Positions 24,478 through 35,546 of a DNA stretch of 64,000 nt are shown piece after piece. Within the stretch, counting starts at the first letter, position 1. Every line of letters begins with the position of its first letter. The DNA comes from Verticillium longisporum (lineage: Eukaryota > Ascomycota > Sordariomycetes > Glomerellales > Plectosphaerellaceae): NCBI GenBank assembly GCA_019188255.1, contig JAETXT010000002.1:5828001-5892000 (forward strand), given 5' to 3'. The notes below the pieces were generated by a model that saw only the letters and a list, made by a program, of their open reading frames with translations, had not been told where the DNA came from and did not search any database. A program made the position numbers and the translations under genes.

Positions 24478-25568
24478 GGAAAGTGAGCCTCGATGACGCC
24501 GCGCGCGAGCACTTGCAAAACCTGCAGAGGCTTGCGCTGTTATGGGAAGTTGGCTGTTGGCAATCGATACGATGCGCACAAGAGGTCAATCCTGCTGCTT
24601 TGAGCTGTGGTCTGATCTAGAGCAGAACGGGCTGGAAAGTGATGTGTGGCAAGGTATCAGGGCGGGGTCTGGGTCCTGGGGAAGGCTCTGCAATGGTGGT
24701 GGTCGCGGAGCCCAAGGCGAGGCAGGCGAGGCAGGCGAGGCAGGCGAGGCTGTGATGGGCGCGGCGATATGGCAACGACGGTTCCACAAGGTAGTGCACG
24801 TCGCAAACTGACAACTGCCGGCGCGCTTGATCAGAAAGCAGCTCGAGGGAGGGCTGCGTCGACGGTGATGGCAGGCAGCTAGCTGTACCTGGCCTGAAGA
24901 GGACGCAAAGATAATTCGAAGGAGAGCTCGACCTGAAAGGTGTAGGATGGTCGCGTGGCTGAGTGGGCGGGCGGGCAGATGCGGTCTATGTCTGGTCTGA
25001 AGGTTGGCCCATGGATCCTGAGCATGAGGGGAAAGCCCGGTAGATGAATTCACGTGTTCCAGTAGACTTTGGGAATCCAGGCTGTGGTGGATCACGAACA
25101 GGGACAGAGGTGGAAATGGGAGTAGCGGCAGGAGGGAGAATTGACCCAGAGAGCAAGTGGGATGGATGGATGATGCCAGTCGAAAGTGACGAGCCCCAAG
25201 TTCCAACCACTCTCGTCCATCAAAGGTGGAGGAGGTACCGCGTAGGTGCAGAATGAAGAAAAAAGACAAGCACGACTCTGCCGAGGGCTAACCTAAAGGG
25301 GAAAGAGGGGGCACTAAGGTTCTCTGGTTGGAGGATGGGGCCGTGCATTTGACAGTGTGCACAGAGCGTCACACACGTGGTACATTCTTTTGCATCCACG
25401 TCTCATTGCTGGAACGGCGTAACGGGAGACTGCTGCGTCGCGTCGTTGGTGAAAGGTAAAGGTGCCTCATAATGATCCGTTGATCGGCCCCAAAGCCTCT
25501 CCTACCAGCTCAAAGGGGCCTTTTCCAGTTTTTTTAGTTTTTTTATCTGCAAAGTGATATTCTCAGGG
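24478..25568. other. Divergent promoter region, NAB3-like and peptidyl-tRNA hydrolase
   Basis: About 1.1 kb without a supported gene. It holds a 9-bp tandem repeat (24,715-24,750). T-rich tracts precede the plus-strand start at 25,569. Confidence 0.5.
24715..24750. repeat. 9-bp tandem repeat (AGGCAGGCG), about four units
   Basis: Near-perfect head-to-tail units upstream of the NAB3-like start. Of simple-repeat type, with no clear function. Confidence 0.85.
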
Positions 25569-26256
25569 ATGGCTTCTCCAAACATTTTGCGCTTGCCTGC
25601 TAGGAGGATTCCTTCCTTCACGATAGGTCCCCTTGTCCAATCAAGGTCTATCAGGTATCAGGCGTTCGACGCCGCGTTCGATCCCGACGAACTGCAGGAG
25701 GCGAGGAACTGGCACAAATCATTCGATGCCGCCCGTTTACCCAAAGGGCAAACTACATTCGCTCGGTCCAGCGGCCCCGGAGGGCAGCATGTCAACAAGT
25801 ACGCACCAGTCCCTCATCACCATGGCCATTATCACGACAAAGTCTCACCCTCGCTTCTTCCAGAACAGAAACCAAGGCCATCACAGCATGGTCCGTCAAG
25901 GATTTATTGGCAGTCTTGCCCAAACTGATGCATCCAGGAATCCGGGCTTCCAAGTATTACACTTCACGGTCGGATTCTCTCTCGTTCCAGGCTCAAACCC
26001 ACAGACACCGAGATGCAAACACGGACGAAAACTTGGAAAAGCTGCTTGAGGAAGTCCAGCGGATCTATCGCGAGTCAGTTCCTGGTGAAACGACGCCGGG
26101 AAAGCGAAAGAAGCACGAAGAGGTGTGAGTGTGGACTGGAGACAATGTCAATCGCCCGCTGATGATTTCTTCAGAGCCAAATCATTTGACAGGGCAAGGC
26201 TGCGTGAGAAGAAACAGCACAGCTCCAAGAAGCAGTCCCGCCGGGCGATCGAATGA
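25569..26256 (+). CDS. PTH4: Mitochondrial RF-1-domain peptidyl-tRNA hydrolase (ICT1/Pth4-like)
   Basis: A small release-factor-like protein expected to hydrolyse peptidyl-tRNA on stalled mitochondrial ribosomes. Exons are 25569-25798, 25864-26124 and 26175-26256 (introns 65 and 50 bp), giving 190 residues. The catalytic GGQ sits in SSGPGGQHVNK at the end of exon 1. Exon 2 continues with TETKAITAWSV, and the product ends in a very basic tail (KKQHSSKKQSRRAIE), both standard for the family. The N-terminus, rich in Arg and Ser with few acidic residues, looks like a mitochondrial presequence. The first in-frame ATG is at 25,569. It lacks the codon-recognition domains of full-length RF1, and its length fits ICT1/YOL114C-type proteins. 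Confidence 0.92.
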
Positions 26257-27640
26257 TCAGCCAAGACTCTTGCTCGCTGCTGTCCCGTCTCTGCCAGGCT
26301 CTTCGGCAGCACTCAGCTCAGAGAGCGTGAGACGGCTGCAGCAGCTGTCAGGATGCCTCGAACAAGACAAGCGATTTTTGGTCGTTGAAATATGGTTCAT
26401 CGGTCACAAGCTCGTGTGGTGGCGGTCTAGCGGCTTGGGCGCGCAGGCCAAGACCCCGCCTGTCGGGTTGACAAGGTGAAAAGCTGCAGCTCTGATCACC
26501 ACGAGCAGTTGAAGCAGAGATGGGAACGGGCTCATCGGCAATTGGAAGGGCGGCGCGTTTCTTGATGAATTGTGGCTGGCTCAAGCCGTGCCTCGAGATC
26601 AGGCACGGGGTCGCGCCATCTTATCAAGATCAATAGCGGCGACAGAGAAACCCGAGGTGATGGATGGGGCATGGCATGGTAAACGGGGTCGGCCTCTAGG
26701 ACAGGCCAACCTCTGCTCTCATGATTCGGACCAGCCTGCTTCGAGCTGCGGCTGAAAGAGAGTAGACGTCGGAGTTGAAGTTGTTCATGACCAGATCGAT
26801 CGGGGACGTGGTTCTTTCTTCAGGATCACCAGTGAACCTCAGGTTCAGCTTCGCCAGCCACAGGCGCTAGAGTCTGTGAGCAGCTTGTGGGTCACCCGAA
26901 GCTTTGTCCCTTTTATCACCAGATCCTCCTCCTCGGGGTTGGCTACGGCGCCTAATTCTTCCTCCTTTCTTACTGTATGAAAACCATACCACTCTTACCA
27001 GAGATGAGGCATTGATCAGGTGCCAGATATCATCGATCTAATACATCGCGTCACCACTAATTACTAAGTGCGGCCTTGGGTCCCAAGTCTGATGAGCCGT
27101 CCAGAAACTGACATGGTTGTCGAGACCCTGAAGCTGATAGGCGCGACCGCCGATCCCTGCTCACCTGTTCTTACCAAATAGCAGTTGGCGCACCCCGCAC
27201 CTGGGACTTACTTGGTACACTACTTGGTCTTGGGTCAAGACGGGGACCTCGACCACCAAGACATAAGCATCTGCACTGCGAATTTCCTCCGATACCAATC
27301 CTCGAGTCGCAGACCCTGGATACCCAACACTCTCGGCTTTTCGCTACGAGCAACTGTCATCTCTGTCGAGCAGTTACCTTTCCTCTTGATTTCCTATCGT
27401 CCTTGCTTGCGCGATATACCCTGTTCGCTCTCTGTGCTTTCTGCCCCACCGAGTCCGCCACCGCTGCTTGGGCACCTCCCCCTCCCCCCACGCCGACAAA
27501 CCTGCGATTGATTCAACGTCAGATTGACTCAACGTCGCCCTACAAGACGGCACGGAAATCCGCACGCCGCCTTCCTAGAACAACATCGATTGTCGCCAAT
27601 TTTCGCGCTGGACATCTCGACACCAGCATAACAACCCCAC
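26257..27640. other. Intergenic and CaM kinase leader
   Basis: 1.4 kb without a supported gene. The last ~450 bp before the ATG at 27,641 are pyrimidine-rich and probably the 5' leader of the kinase. Confidence 0.5.
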
Positions 27641-29014
27641 ATGGCGACAGCGATGAGCGCCAACGGGAACAGTCGCAGTGCTGATGCTGCCCGTCAGCAG
27701 GCCCAGATCCAGCCGTGTCGGTACAAAGTGGGCAAGACCCTCGGTGCAGGATCATACTCTGTCGTCAAAGAGTGTGTCCACATAGATACCGGGCGCTACT
27801 ATGCTGCCAAAGTCATTAACAAGCGGCTGATGGCCGGCCGCGAGCACATGGTACATTCTGCTTCCCGCCTGTTCCTTATTTTGCGCCGAGTCGCGAGGAA
27901 GCGTGGCGTCACTCAGATATCCAGTTGACTGACAGCACCCCGGTTCGTTTAGGTTCGAAACGAAATCGCAGTCCTGAAGAAGGTGTCAATGGGCCACCAG
28001 AACATCCTGACTCTCGTCGACTACTTCGAGACGATGAACAACCTCTACCTAGTCACCGATCTGGCTTTGGGTGGAGAGCTCTTTGACCGCATCTGCCGAA
28101 AGGGCTCGTACTATGAGTCTGATGCCGCTGACCTGATCCGAGCCACCCTCTCTGCCGTCGCCTACCTGCACGACCATGGTATCGTCCATCGCGACCTGAA
28201 GCCCGAGAACCTCCTATTCCGAACACCGGAAGATAACGCCGACCTGTTGATTGCGGACTTTGGTCTCAGCCGTATCATGGATGAAGAGCAGTTCCATGTC
28301 CTGACAACCACCTGCGGCACCCCCGGCTACATGGCCCCCGAGATCTTCAAGAAGACGGGGCACGGCAAGCCTGTTGATATCTGGGCTCTCGGCGTCATCA
28401 CCTATTTCCTTCTCTGCGGCTACACACCCTTTGACCGTGACTCGGATTTCGAGGAGATGCAGGCCATCCTCAAAGCAGAGTACGATTTTCGGCCCTCAGA
28501 GTACTGGCGCGGCGTTTCCGAGGATGCTAAGGACTTTGTCCGCCGCTGTCTGACTGTGGACGCGACCAAGAGACCCACTGCCCACGAGGCTCTCCAGCAT
28601 GCCTTCGTCGCAGGTTCGCTTTCAGGAGGCGAGAAGAACGAGAACAATCTGCTGCCGACGGTGAAGAAAAACTTCAACGCCCGGCGCACCCTGCATGCGG
28701 CCATTGACACAGTCCGTGCTATCAACAAACTACGGGAGGGGCAGAGCAACCTGATGGACGGCGCTGCATCCAAGGAACCGGCACGAGGCGCAAGACCGCA
28801 GCAGCAGGGCAACGGCGCCGCTCGCAAGGAAGACAGTGCCATAAGTCTTGGAGGCGGTGGCTTGACCCAGAAGGACTCTGGGTACGGCACAACCTCTGAG
28901 TCGCAAGACGTCGTTATGACCGATGCTGTGCCAGCCATTCTGCAGCCTGGCAATGCCCAAAATCGGGTCACCGAGACGAGTAAGGGTCTTTGGTCACCGC
29001 CGCCGCGGCGATGA
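27641..29014 (+). CDS. CMK1: Calcium/calmodulin-dependent protein kinase (CaMK1 type)
   Basis: A Ser/Thr kinase of the CaMK group that transduces cytosolic calcium signals. Exons are 27641-27850 and 27953-29014 (102-bp intron), giving 423 residues. Kinase landmarks in order are the glycine loop LGAGSYSVV, the ATP lysine in YAAKVI, HRDLKPENLL, DFGLS, an activation loop TTTCGTPGYMAPE with a phosphorylatable Thr for an upstream kinase, and the DIWALGV helix. After the catalytic domain comes the basic amphipathic stretch VKKNFNARRTLHAAIDTVRA, which fits an autoinhibitory and calmodulin-binding segment. A variable Gly/Ser/Gln-rich tail ends the protein. Length and architecture match fungal CaMK1 enzymes. 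Confidence 0.95.
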
Positions 29015-29868
29015 GTATGAGCATGGAACGCTTTGAGGAGATACGATGCATGAAATCATGGCGTCACAAAAAAGGCAGGCGCGCCGCCGGATTCGATTGC
29101 ATATGCAATGTAACGAATGGCATGGTTCGGCGGCTATGGCCGTTAGTGGCAAATCTGACCCGGAGCATAGCGTATGAGGCCGGCGTTGTCAGGTACTGGG
29201 CTTGCCCAGCACTAGGATATGATGGACTGTGCTGGCCGTTGGGCCGCATGACTTGAGCCAACGAGAGGGGCTGAGACGATGAAGAGAGATAGAGAGTTCA
29301 TGGTGAGCGCTTCTTATGTTGTGTACGTCTCGACTGGATTCGAGGTATGATAATTATGGGACAGAGGAGTCAATGAATTTCTATAAACCTATGCAAACAT
29401 CTCTCATTACGTCACGCAGACCGAGCGTATCCCCGATGTATTCGAGCATGTCATTCGTCTTTCGCCTGCATCTATTCGAATGCCACCGTGCATTATCGAG
29501 CGTCCGGGAAACACTACTGCCGTCGTGCATCGCACATCTTTACTATGCGTCTGGCAACTATACTCTTCGACGCCCATGCGCCCTTCTAACCCTTATAACG
29601 CAACGACTTCAATCCGGTCTAGGCACATCACCAGAGCGATTTGAATCACGGTCATTCGGCGTATGTCCAAAGGTTTATATACTACGACGTCGGCTCATCA
29701 TGGCGTCTGGAAATATTCACAGGTTACATCTGAAGAGCAGAATACAAAACGGCCCAGCCTGCAAACACGGAAAGGCCTTCTCCAGGAGCCCAAACTCATG
29801 GAGGCACCCAGTCCCAGTTAACAGACCCCGTCACGATTGTCCCGACTCCCTCTGCCAACGTGATGCGC
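29015..29868. other. Convergent intergenic region
   Basis: Between the kinase and the secreted cysteine-rich protein. A 335-codon plus-strand frame crosses it, but it overlaps the better supported minus-strand exons and has no protein-like composition. Confidence 0.5.
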
Positions 29869-30463
29869 CTACAGCGACAGGGGTCCGATCGACGAGCACA
29901 GCGGCTTGCCCGTCTTGTCGGTGCCCAGACGGTCACAGCAGCGGAGCTATACGCATTGTCAGCCACGCAAGTCCTCACTCTACAGACGTCTGCGGGGCGC
30001 TCCCTGGTAGGCGGTTGCGTTCCCCGCGCGAGCCGCACGCTCAGACGTACCTCGGGCAGGCCGTTGCAACACAGGTGGGCTTCGGGTGCCCACGTGCGGA
30101 TGAAGGGCATGGCGCGCGGGCAGTCCTTGTCGGCGAAGTGGGTGCCGCAGTAGTTGCCGCCGGTCGGCGTGCTGGGCGAACGATCGCAGCAGTTCTCCAT
30201 GGACTGCATGACGGGTCAGCTCTGAGCGGCGCACAGCGAGGTGGGCTGTCCCTCTCCGGGACTTTCGGTCTGGCGGCATGGCGGGAGTTGAGGTCGCGAC
30301 GTACCGCGGAAGGGCCAAAGTAGTCGCAGCAGATAGGGTGTTGGCCCCAGGTGGTCTTGCTGGTGTGGATCGGGGTGCATTCGGTGAGCTGGCGGGCCTC
30401 GACGGCGGCGCTCGTGACGCCGAGGGCGAGGCCGAGGACGGCGAGGACGGATGTGATCTGCAT
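29869..30463 (-). CDS. Small secreted cysteine-rich protein with two duplicated modules
   Basis: Three exons, 30463-30305, 30203-30051 and 29946-29869, with introns of 101 and 104 bp, both phase 0, give 129 residues. The N-terminus is a clear signal peptide (MQITSVLAVLGLALGVTSAA). The mature part has twelve cysteines in two copies of one pattern: C-x15-CC-x11-CC-x12-C, then C-x16-CC-x7-CC-x12-C. Each module has a TW before its first CC and a CCDR start to its third segment. Each intron falls between the two CC pairs of its module, so the duplication probably included the intron. I do not recognise the family. It resembles fungal effector or cell-wall proteins in size and cysteine content, but host or wall function is inference. 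It differs from hydrophobins, which have eight cysteines. Confidence 0.8.
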
Positions 30464-32841
30464 GATGGGGAGTGAAGCGCTGAGTTTGAGAAGGGGCTCT
30501 ATGGTGCTGATGGGTACAACAATGGCGCAATTGTCTCGAAGGACGCGAACGGGTCGGGACTTATACCTGCCATCGTCTCGGACTGAGCCTCGGGCGTGAT
30601 GTTGCCATTGCAGTAGAGACCCTTCTTCTTCCGAGCGTCCATTGACCCTGAAGGTTGTCCCTTGTTACTCTATCTAGAAGCTGCCAAGAAGTCGATATTG
30701 TTGGCTGGCTCGATCGACAGGCCACGCGCTTTGGACTCATTGACACAGCCCTCGTGCGGAGCAATCTCAGGCCGACCGCCCCACGAGCTCGTATACTTAG
30801 TCAGTTTTGTCATCGTCATAAGCTTCAGGGGCTGTATTTATTCAGCATCAGTCAATACAGCGTTACGGCAAAGCTGGCCTCTGCTTCTTTTGCGACGGAG
30901 CGCAACGATATTGTTCTGTTCCCGAAAGGAAACCCTTTACCGCATTGAAGGGGGCACGTCCAATGGCATGCGAACAAGTCTCGCGCGGCAGGCAACACGG
31001 CATCTGTGTCATATGTCTCCGGCTTAATGATGCGCCGCCCATGCAGGTTCTTGTGAGGAGCATTGCATGAGCACTTTGGCAGTGTGTGTGGTTCGCCCTT
31101 GTCAACGCTTCCGGTCGTTCGATCAAGCATGCTGCTATACAGACTCGGCTCTCCATCTGACGGACGATTCTCAAATTACATGTGCCTTTCATTATTCAAG
31201 CTTCGCTTTTCTGATTAATCTTTAGCTCCCATACCGTGCTCTGTCCGAGGTGCCGCAAGGTAGCAGCGCCATATCTCGAGTGCTCACCACGGATACTCAC
31301 GCAGCCTGAGCGCACATTCATGTCTAGATTGAGTATTGGACCGAGAAGCTTCCTCTAGCTGCTTCATACACGGATGCTCAACTTGACGGTCTCCATCCAG
31401 TCCTCTGTTGAGGAGTGTCACGAGCGCCATGCAGCAGCTCCAGAGTGGTCACATCAATCTCAGTGATGCAATCCAATCGATGTATTACAGATAATTCAGG
31501 GGCACGTATATCAGCTTTGAGGAAGTAGGGCAAATAGAGGCGTCAGAACAGTACTTCTGGCTTTTTTTGATACAGCTTCCCCCGCGTTTGATACCTCATC
31601 ATGAGGTGGCCTCCGAAACCCGATTTCAAACTTACTAAACCCGAAGAGAGAAGGGAATAGTATATTGAAGTAATTCATTCCCCCCTAAATTTATCATTAT
31701 AAAAGATCTCCCATCCTTCATAGTTGCTAAAGGGATGAGGGTTCGATGACGGGGTATCAGGCGGCGCCTGCGGAGCCACAGGACAGGGGGCTGATTAGGG
31801 GCTGGGGACTACGAGAGAGCGTATATAAGGGGTGCGGAGGGCCAGAATCCAGACAAGTCCTACCCCATGCCTAAGTACCTAACATTGACTGCGCATATCA
31901 CCCGGGAAGACATCTTCGCTTTGCTCACCTTCAAGTCCTGACAGGAGCCCAGATTAGCAAGGCATATGTTCTCATGTCAAGCCGTGTTCCGGCCTTGAAA
32001 CTTGGTCCCCCCTACGCACCACACCAGCATTCTAGCAAGATTGTCTCACATGTGACCACAGCAAACTCAAATTGTTCGGAGAGGCGCGCACACTAAATTT
32101 CTCATCTCGAATTTAATCCATCGGGCTCGCGATAACAGCTTGAGCCTTGGATGCCGAATCAGCCTGTGTGGTGGCCGCAAAGCGAACATCAACGCCATCA
32201 AGCAACTACTCTTGTGCAGCAGGCTTCTTCTGCTGCATCTCAGCAAGCCTTTCTGCTTTCCACGAGGCGAAGACAACATTTACGCCGCAGGCTATCACCG
32301 CTACGCATCTTACTAGCAAGGTTACTCATGAGGTCGTTGCTCTCAGGGAACGCTGACACGAATGATATGCGGTTCATGCCTAGAGCCTGGTGCCCGAGTA
32401 TATTCCTACGCCATTGCTACAATTTCTCCACCGTGACGACTTTCCATGACGACGTCAGCATGGTGGGCCAAAACCCAGGAATGGTATTGGCAAGAGACAC
32501 TAATAACAAGCTCGTATGTCTAGATTCAGAGAAGCATGACTGCGTCATAATGCGTTGTTTGTCTCACAATTTTCTGATCAAAGTCTATCGCTTCATAGGG
32601 CCAATGCCATTATGTTTTTGAAGCCACTCCCTGCTGGAAGTGTCTGAGTCAAAGCTATTGAGAATAGCAAATACGAGGAGGTGTCCCCTCTTAGTGTGCG
32701 GGTTGTCACTCATCGTTGACGTAAGGCAGGTAAACAGCGCCTTGACTGAGCTAGTAATAGGTGTATCAACCACACTCTTCCTCTTCACTAGGTTTCTTCA
32801 TCACTTCGGCAAATCTGGCACCGCCCCTAGACGATTCCAAC
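30464..32841. other. Gene-poor repeat-containing interval
   Basis: No convincing gene. The first part is the promoter of the secreted protein. A lower-GC stretch with an LTR-like repeat (31,740-31,915) follows. Short ORFs such as 32,151-32,621 have no recognisable protein features. Confidence 0.5.
31740..31915 (+). repeat. Diverged LTR-like repeat, copy A
   Basis: Shares an ordered series of blocks with copy B at 34,890: GGTTCGAT, CCTGCGGAGCC, ACAGGGGG, AGGGGCT, ACGAGA, a TATATA promoter-like box, GGAGGGCCAGAAT and a GGAAGAC..CTTC segment. It lies in the same orientation as copy B, with the orphan gene between. It is diverged but not RIP-mutated. Confidence 0.65.
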
Positions 32842-34593
32842 ATGTCAACCCATGCGGCCCCTCTCTCTTCAGTTGATCTGCAGCAGGTGCAAGGGCTATC
32901 ACTAGTACTGGAGTGGCTCAAACTGCAAGGCACGGAATCCTCGGCAACGTTGGAAGCCGCAAAAGCTCACTTTAAATCGTGCGGCGCGATATCGACATGG
33001 AGGTTCTTGTCGAATAATTTCCCCGAACTGAAACAGCACGACGAGATGCTTGAAGACGCATTGGTCGCTGTCGCTATGTACGGAAAAGTTCGCGGCATGA
33101 AGAAAAAGACTCCATGTCATGGCCTGACGATGACTGTAAGGAGCGGATGCCGCCCTTCTGCTGTCGAAATCGGTCCTAAAACCCTTGGCGGCAAGCTTTG
33201 GAAGCTCGATTCCGACTACGCTGCGGTAGCAAGCCGATGGAATGGACTACAAGTTGTCGACATACCCCCTTGCCCAGCCGGGATTTGGCATGGGATGATG
33301 AAGAAGATCATTCCCGATGCTGTTATGGACGAGGCTGCCTGCCTCCAGATGCTCAGCAGTGTCGACTATGATATGGATCGCCGTCCAGAATTCAAGCACG
33401 CATTCGAGCACTCTCTCGGAGTTGCAAAGATGTGCCTTTCATCTCCTGAGAACGGTATGCGCGGTCTCGCCCTCGCTGCTCTCCTTAGCTATGATATCCA
33501 GCAACTAGTCCGAATGCAGCACGAACGGTGGATTAGAGAGCAGCATGGAGCGTTCAGCTTCGGGGACCTTGACATGAGCCCTGAAGAGTGCATTCCTCTG
33601 GCCGTAGGTGACTGCGGCGGACAAGGACCCTACGGTTATCAGAACAGCGAGCAATACCGACTGGGAAAACCATCAATGTTCATCTCGATGATCGTTGCTA
33701 ACTCGCACGACGTCCTCTACGACATCTGCTCCCAAAACCGAGTTTCCAACATCTTATACGCTGAAGTCAAGGGAGGCTCCCTGGAGAACTGGCATACTGT
33801 CCTGGCACACTCCGGGATGGATTCGATTGCAGAGAGAATCAACCTGCTGAAGGAGGGTGAAGTTCCTCTCTATGGGGACACTGCGGCCCTCGGAACTGGC
33901 TGCTGGGCCCCTTTCAACGGACGCTACCGGAGCTTAGAGCGATACATCAAGTACTCGAAGTTGCTGAAACGGTCGCAGCATCCAGATGCCGGAAAGATCA
34001 TGGCGCTTTCTCGCCAGCAGTGGGTCTACCAAGACTACAACATAACTCACAGCGACCTTGTTGCATATTGGAAGCTCTCCATTGATAGCGACGGAATTCG
34101 ACAAACAAAGCCACGCACTCGACATACCTACAAAGTCGTGATGGATGAGCGCCTTTTGTCCGGAGACTCGATCTTGAAGGGCTTGGACATCTGCGGAGAC
34201 TGCCACGGCCTGCTAGCCGACAAGATCTCAAACGCACAGTACAGCGTCACTTCGGCAATTGAACTCAGCCCGTCGGTTGCAAATGCTTCGTCTGTGCAAT
34301 GGGCATCGCTCCTCGTTCAAGTAGCGAACTGGTGTTCTGAGTTGCAAGTCTGTTCAACTTGCGCGGCATTGATTGGCAATAGGCTGGATGAGATGGCGTA
34401 TCACGTCCTCGTCGAGTTGATGAAGAATGAGCCAAAAACGTCTGCCAAGGACTTTTTGGCTGAGCAGTACGCTGTCTGGTGCAGTACCACAGCTCCCATT
34501 TCTATCGCTTCGATTCTCTCGGGATTTGATTTGAGAGCCCAGATTGTAATGGATCAGGGCGCAATGGGGGAGAGAGATACTGTTGATTGCTAG
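32842..34593 (+). CDS. Orphan 583-residue protein between LTR-like repeats
   Basis: A single open frame from the ATG at 32,842 (MSTHAAPLSSVDL). The frame upstream opens only with GTG, so this start is preferred. I do not recognise the family. The protein looks globular and mostly helical, without signal peptide or membrane segments. Two CxxC pairs (CGDC about residue 449, CSTC about 504) could bind a metal. A segment NSHDVLYD about residue 286 has spaced acidic residues, but that is not enough to call a terpene cyclase. The codons are less GC-ending than in the neighbouring housekeeping genes. It sits alone between two direct LTR-like repeats (31,740 and 34,890), suggesting transposition, capture or horizontal origin. 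Its intact 1.75-kb frame suggests it is, or was recently, functional. Confidence 0.75.
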   Translation: MSTHAAPLSSVDLQQVQGLSLVLEWLKLQGTESSATLEAAKAHFKSCGAISTWRFLSNNFPELKQHDEMLEDALVAVAMYGKVRGMKKKTPCHGLTMTVRSGCRPSAVEIGPKTLGGKLWKLDSDYAAVASRWNGLQVVDIPPCPAGIWHGMMKKIIPDAVMDEAACLQMLSSVDYDMDRRPEFKHAFEHSLGVAKMCLSSPENGMRGLALAALLSYDIQQLVRMQHERWIREQHGAFSFGDLDMSPEECIPLAVGDCGGQGPYGYQNSEQYRLGKPSMFISMIVANSHDVLYDICSQNRVSNILYAEVKGGSLENWHTVLAHSGMDSIAERINLLKEGEVPLYGDTAALGTGCWAPFNGRYRSLERYIKYSKLLKRSQHPDAGKIMALSRQQWVYQDYNITHSDLVAYWKLSIDSDGIRQTKPRTRHTYKVVMDERLLSGDSILKGLDICGDCHGLLADKISNAQYSVTSAIELSPSVANASSVQWASLLVQVANWCSELQVCSTCAALIGNRLDEMAYHVLVELMKNEPKTSAKDFLAEQYAVWCSTTAPISIASILSGFDLRAQIVMDQGAMGERDTVDC

Positions 34594-34889
34594 ACTATGA
34601 CCATAACGGCAAACCTCGGTTTCTAGGATGCTTAGAGTCTTCGTAGTATGACTAAGTCTTGTTTGAATTTATTGTCTTTTCTCTAGTTGTGCGAATATTG
34701 AAGCAGTATGCCTGAATCTTCGATCTGTTCGTCACGCCATTTCAGATGCTGTTGCAAACCACATGGCTGTTGCACGACCTAGGTGACCAACGGGCAATCG
34801 TTAAGCACCCGGATCACCAAGCGCACCTAGTGCGCAACCACGGGTCGATGATAGTGTTCTTCCGATACAAGTCTACCAAAATAGCTTCG

Positions 34890-35125
34890 CGGTTCGATCA
34901 GGGGCAGTTGTCAGCCGACCCTGCGGAGCCGCCATACAGGGGGTCGGTCAGGGGCTAAGGGTCACGAGAAACGTATATATAGACTGCCGAGGGCCCTCCA
35001 AGCTGTGGAGGGCCAGAATTCAGATGTGTTCCGACCCCCTACCTATTATCCATTGCCTGCGGACCACGTGCGGAAGACCTCTTCACTCTGCGCTAAACCA
35101 CGCTCTGACAGCAATCGACCAAATA
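34890..35125 (+). repeat. LTR-like repeat, copy B (not RIP-mutated)
   Basis: Matches the reverse complement of 54,060-54,300 over about 230 bp, including CCTGCGGAGCC, AGGGGCTA, a TATATATA box, GAGGGCC, the GGAGGGC.AGAATT.AGAT block, GAAGACC.CTTCACTCT and ACGCTCTGA.AG. The TATA box followed by downstream blocks looks like an LTR promoter. Only a fragment may be present, as I find no clear TG..CA ends or target duplication. Confidence 0.75.
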
Positions 35126-35309
35126 AGGTGTCACGAAGTCCAAGCTTTGCAGACACGTTGTCAGTGGCTCGCTATAGGAGCCTTTAGGTTTTGAACGTCA
35201 TCACTTATAGCTCATGTTGACTTATAAGGGACTTCTAAAGGGGTTCATCGTCTTGCACGTCTTGAACTTCATCATTCAAGCCATAGGGAACCTCGGCTGG
35301 CACAAGTGA

Positions 35310-35546
35310 CTTAAACGGGCGGGCACCCGCGATGTCCGCGGTAGCTTCATCACCCGCGACCAGGCCGAGCTCTCCTTCAACCCGGCCCCCATCAGCGCTG
35401 ACGATATCATCATCGAAGCCAGAGCGGGCACAGGGTTCGCCATCATTAAGCTTGTGCAGCCCGGCGACGAGTACTCAACTTTCCTCGTCGACTGCGCGAA
35501 CATCCCATGTCTACAGGCCCTCGACACCCACGTGTCCTGGAGTTGA
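35310..35546 (+). pseudogene. Decayed coding fragment, no start codon
   Basis: A 78-codon frame without an ATG reads like a protein C-terminus (FITRDQAELSFNPAPISADD, then DIIIEARAGTGFAIIKLVQP and VDCANIPCLQALDTHVS). A second protein-like segment follows in another frame (about 35,542 to 35,713, Pro/Thr-rich and ending AKIVTRP-like). No upstream exon or start is visible, because the LTR-like repeat lies just before it. I interpret it as the remnant of a gene broken by repeat insertion. The original function is unknown. Confidence 0.45.

Noticed and set aside
24478..24579. N-terminal extension of the NAB3-like protein
   Set aside because: The longer frame begins with GTG. The ATG at 24,477 is the first standard start.
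29316..30323. 335-codon plus-strand frame
   Set aside because: It opens through 3' flanks and lies antisense to the well-spliced cysteine-rich gene. No protein-like composition.
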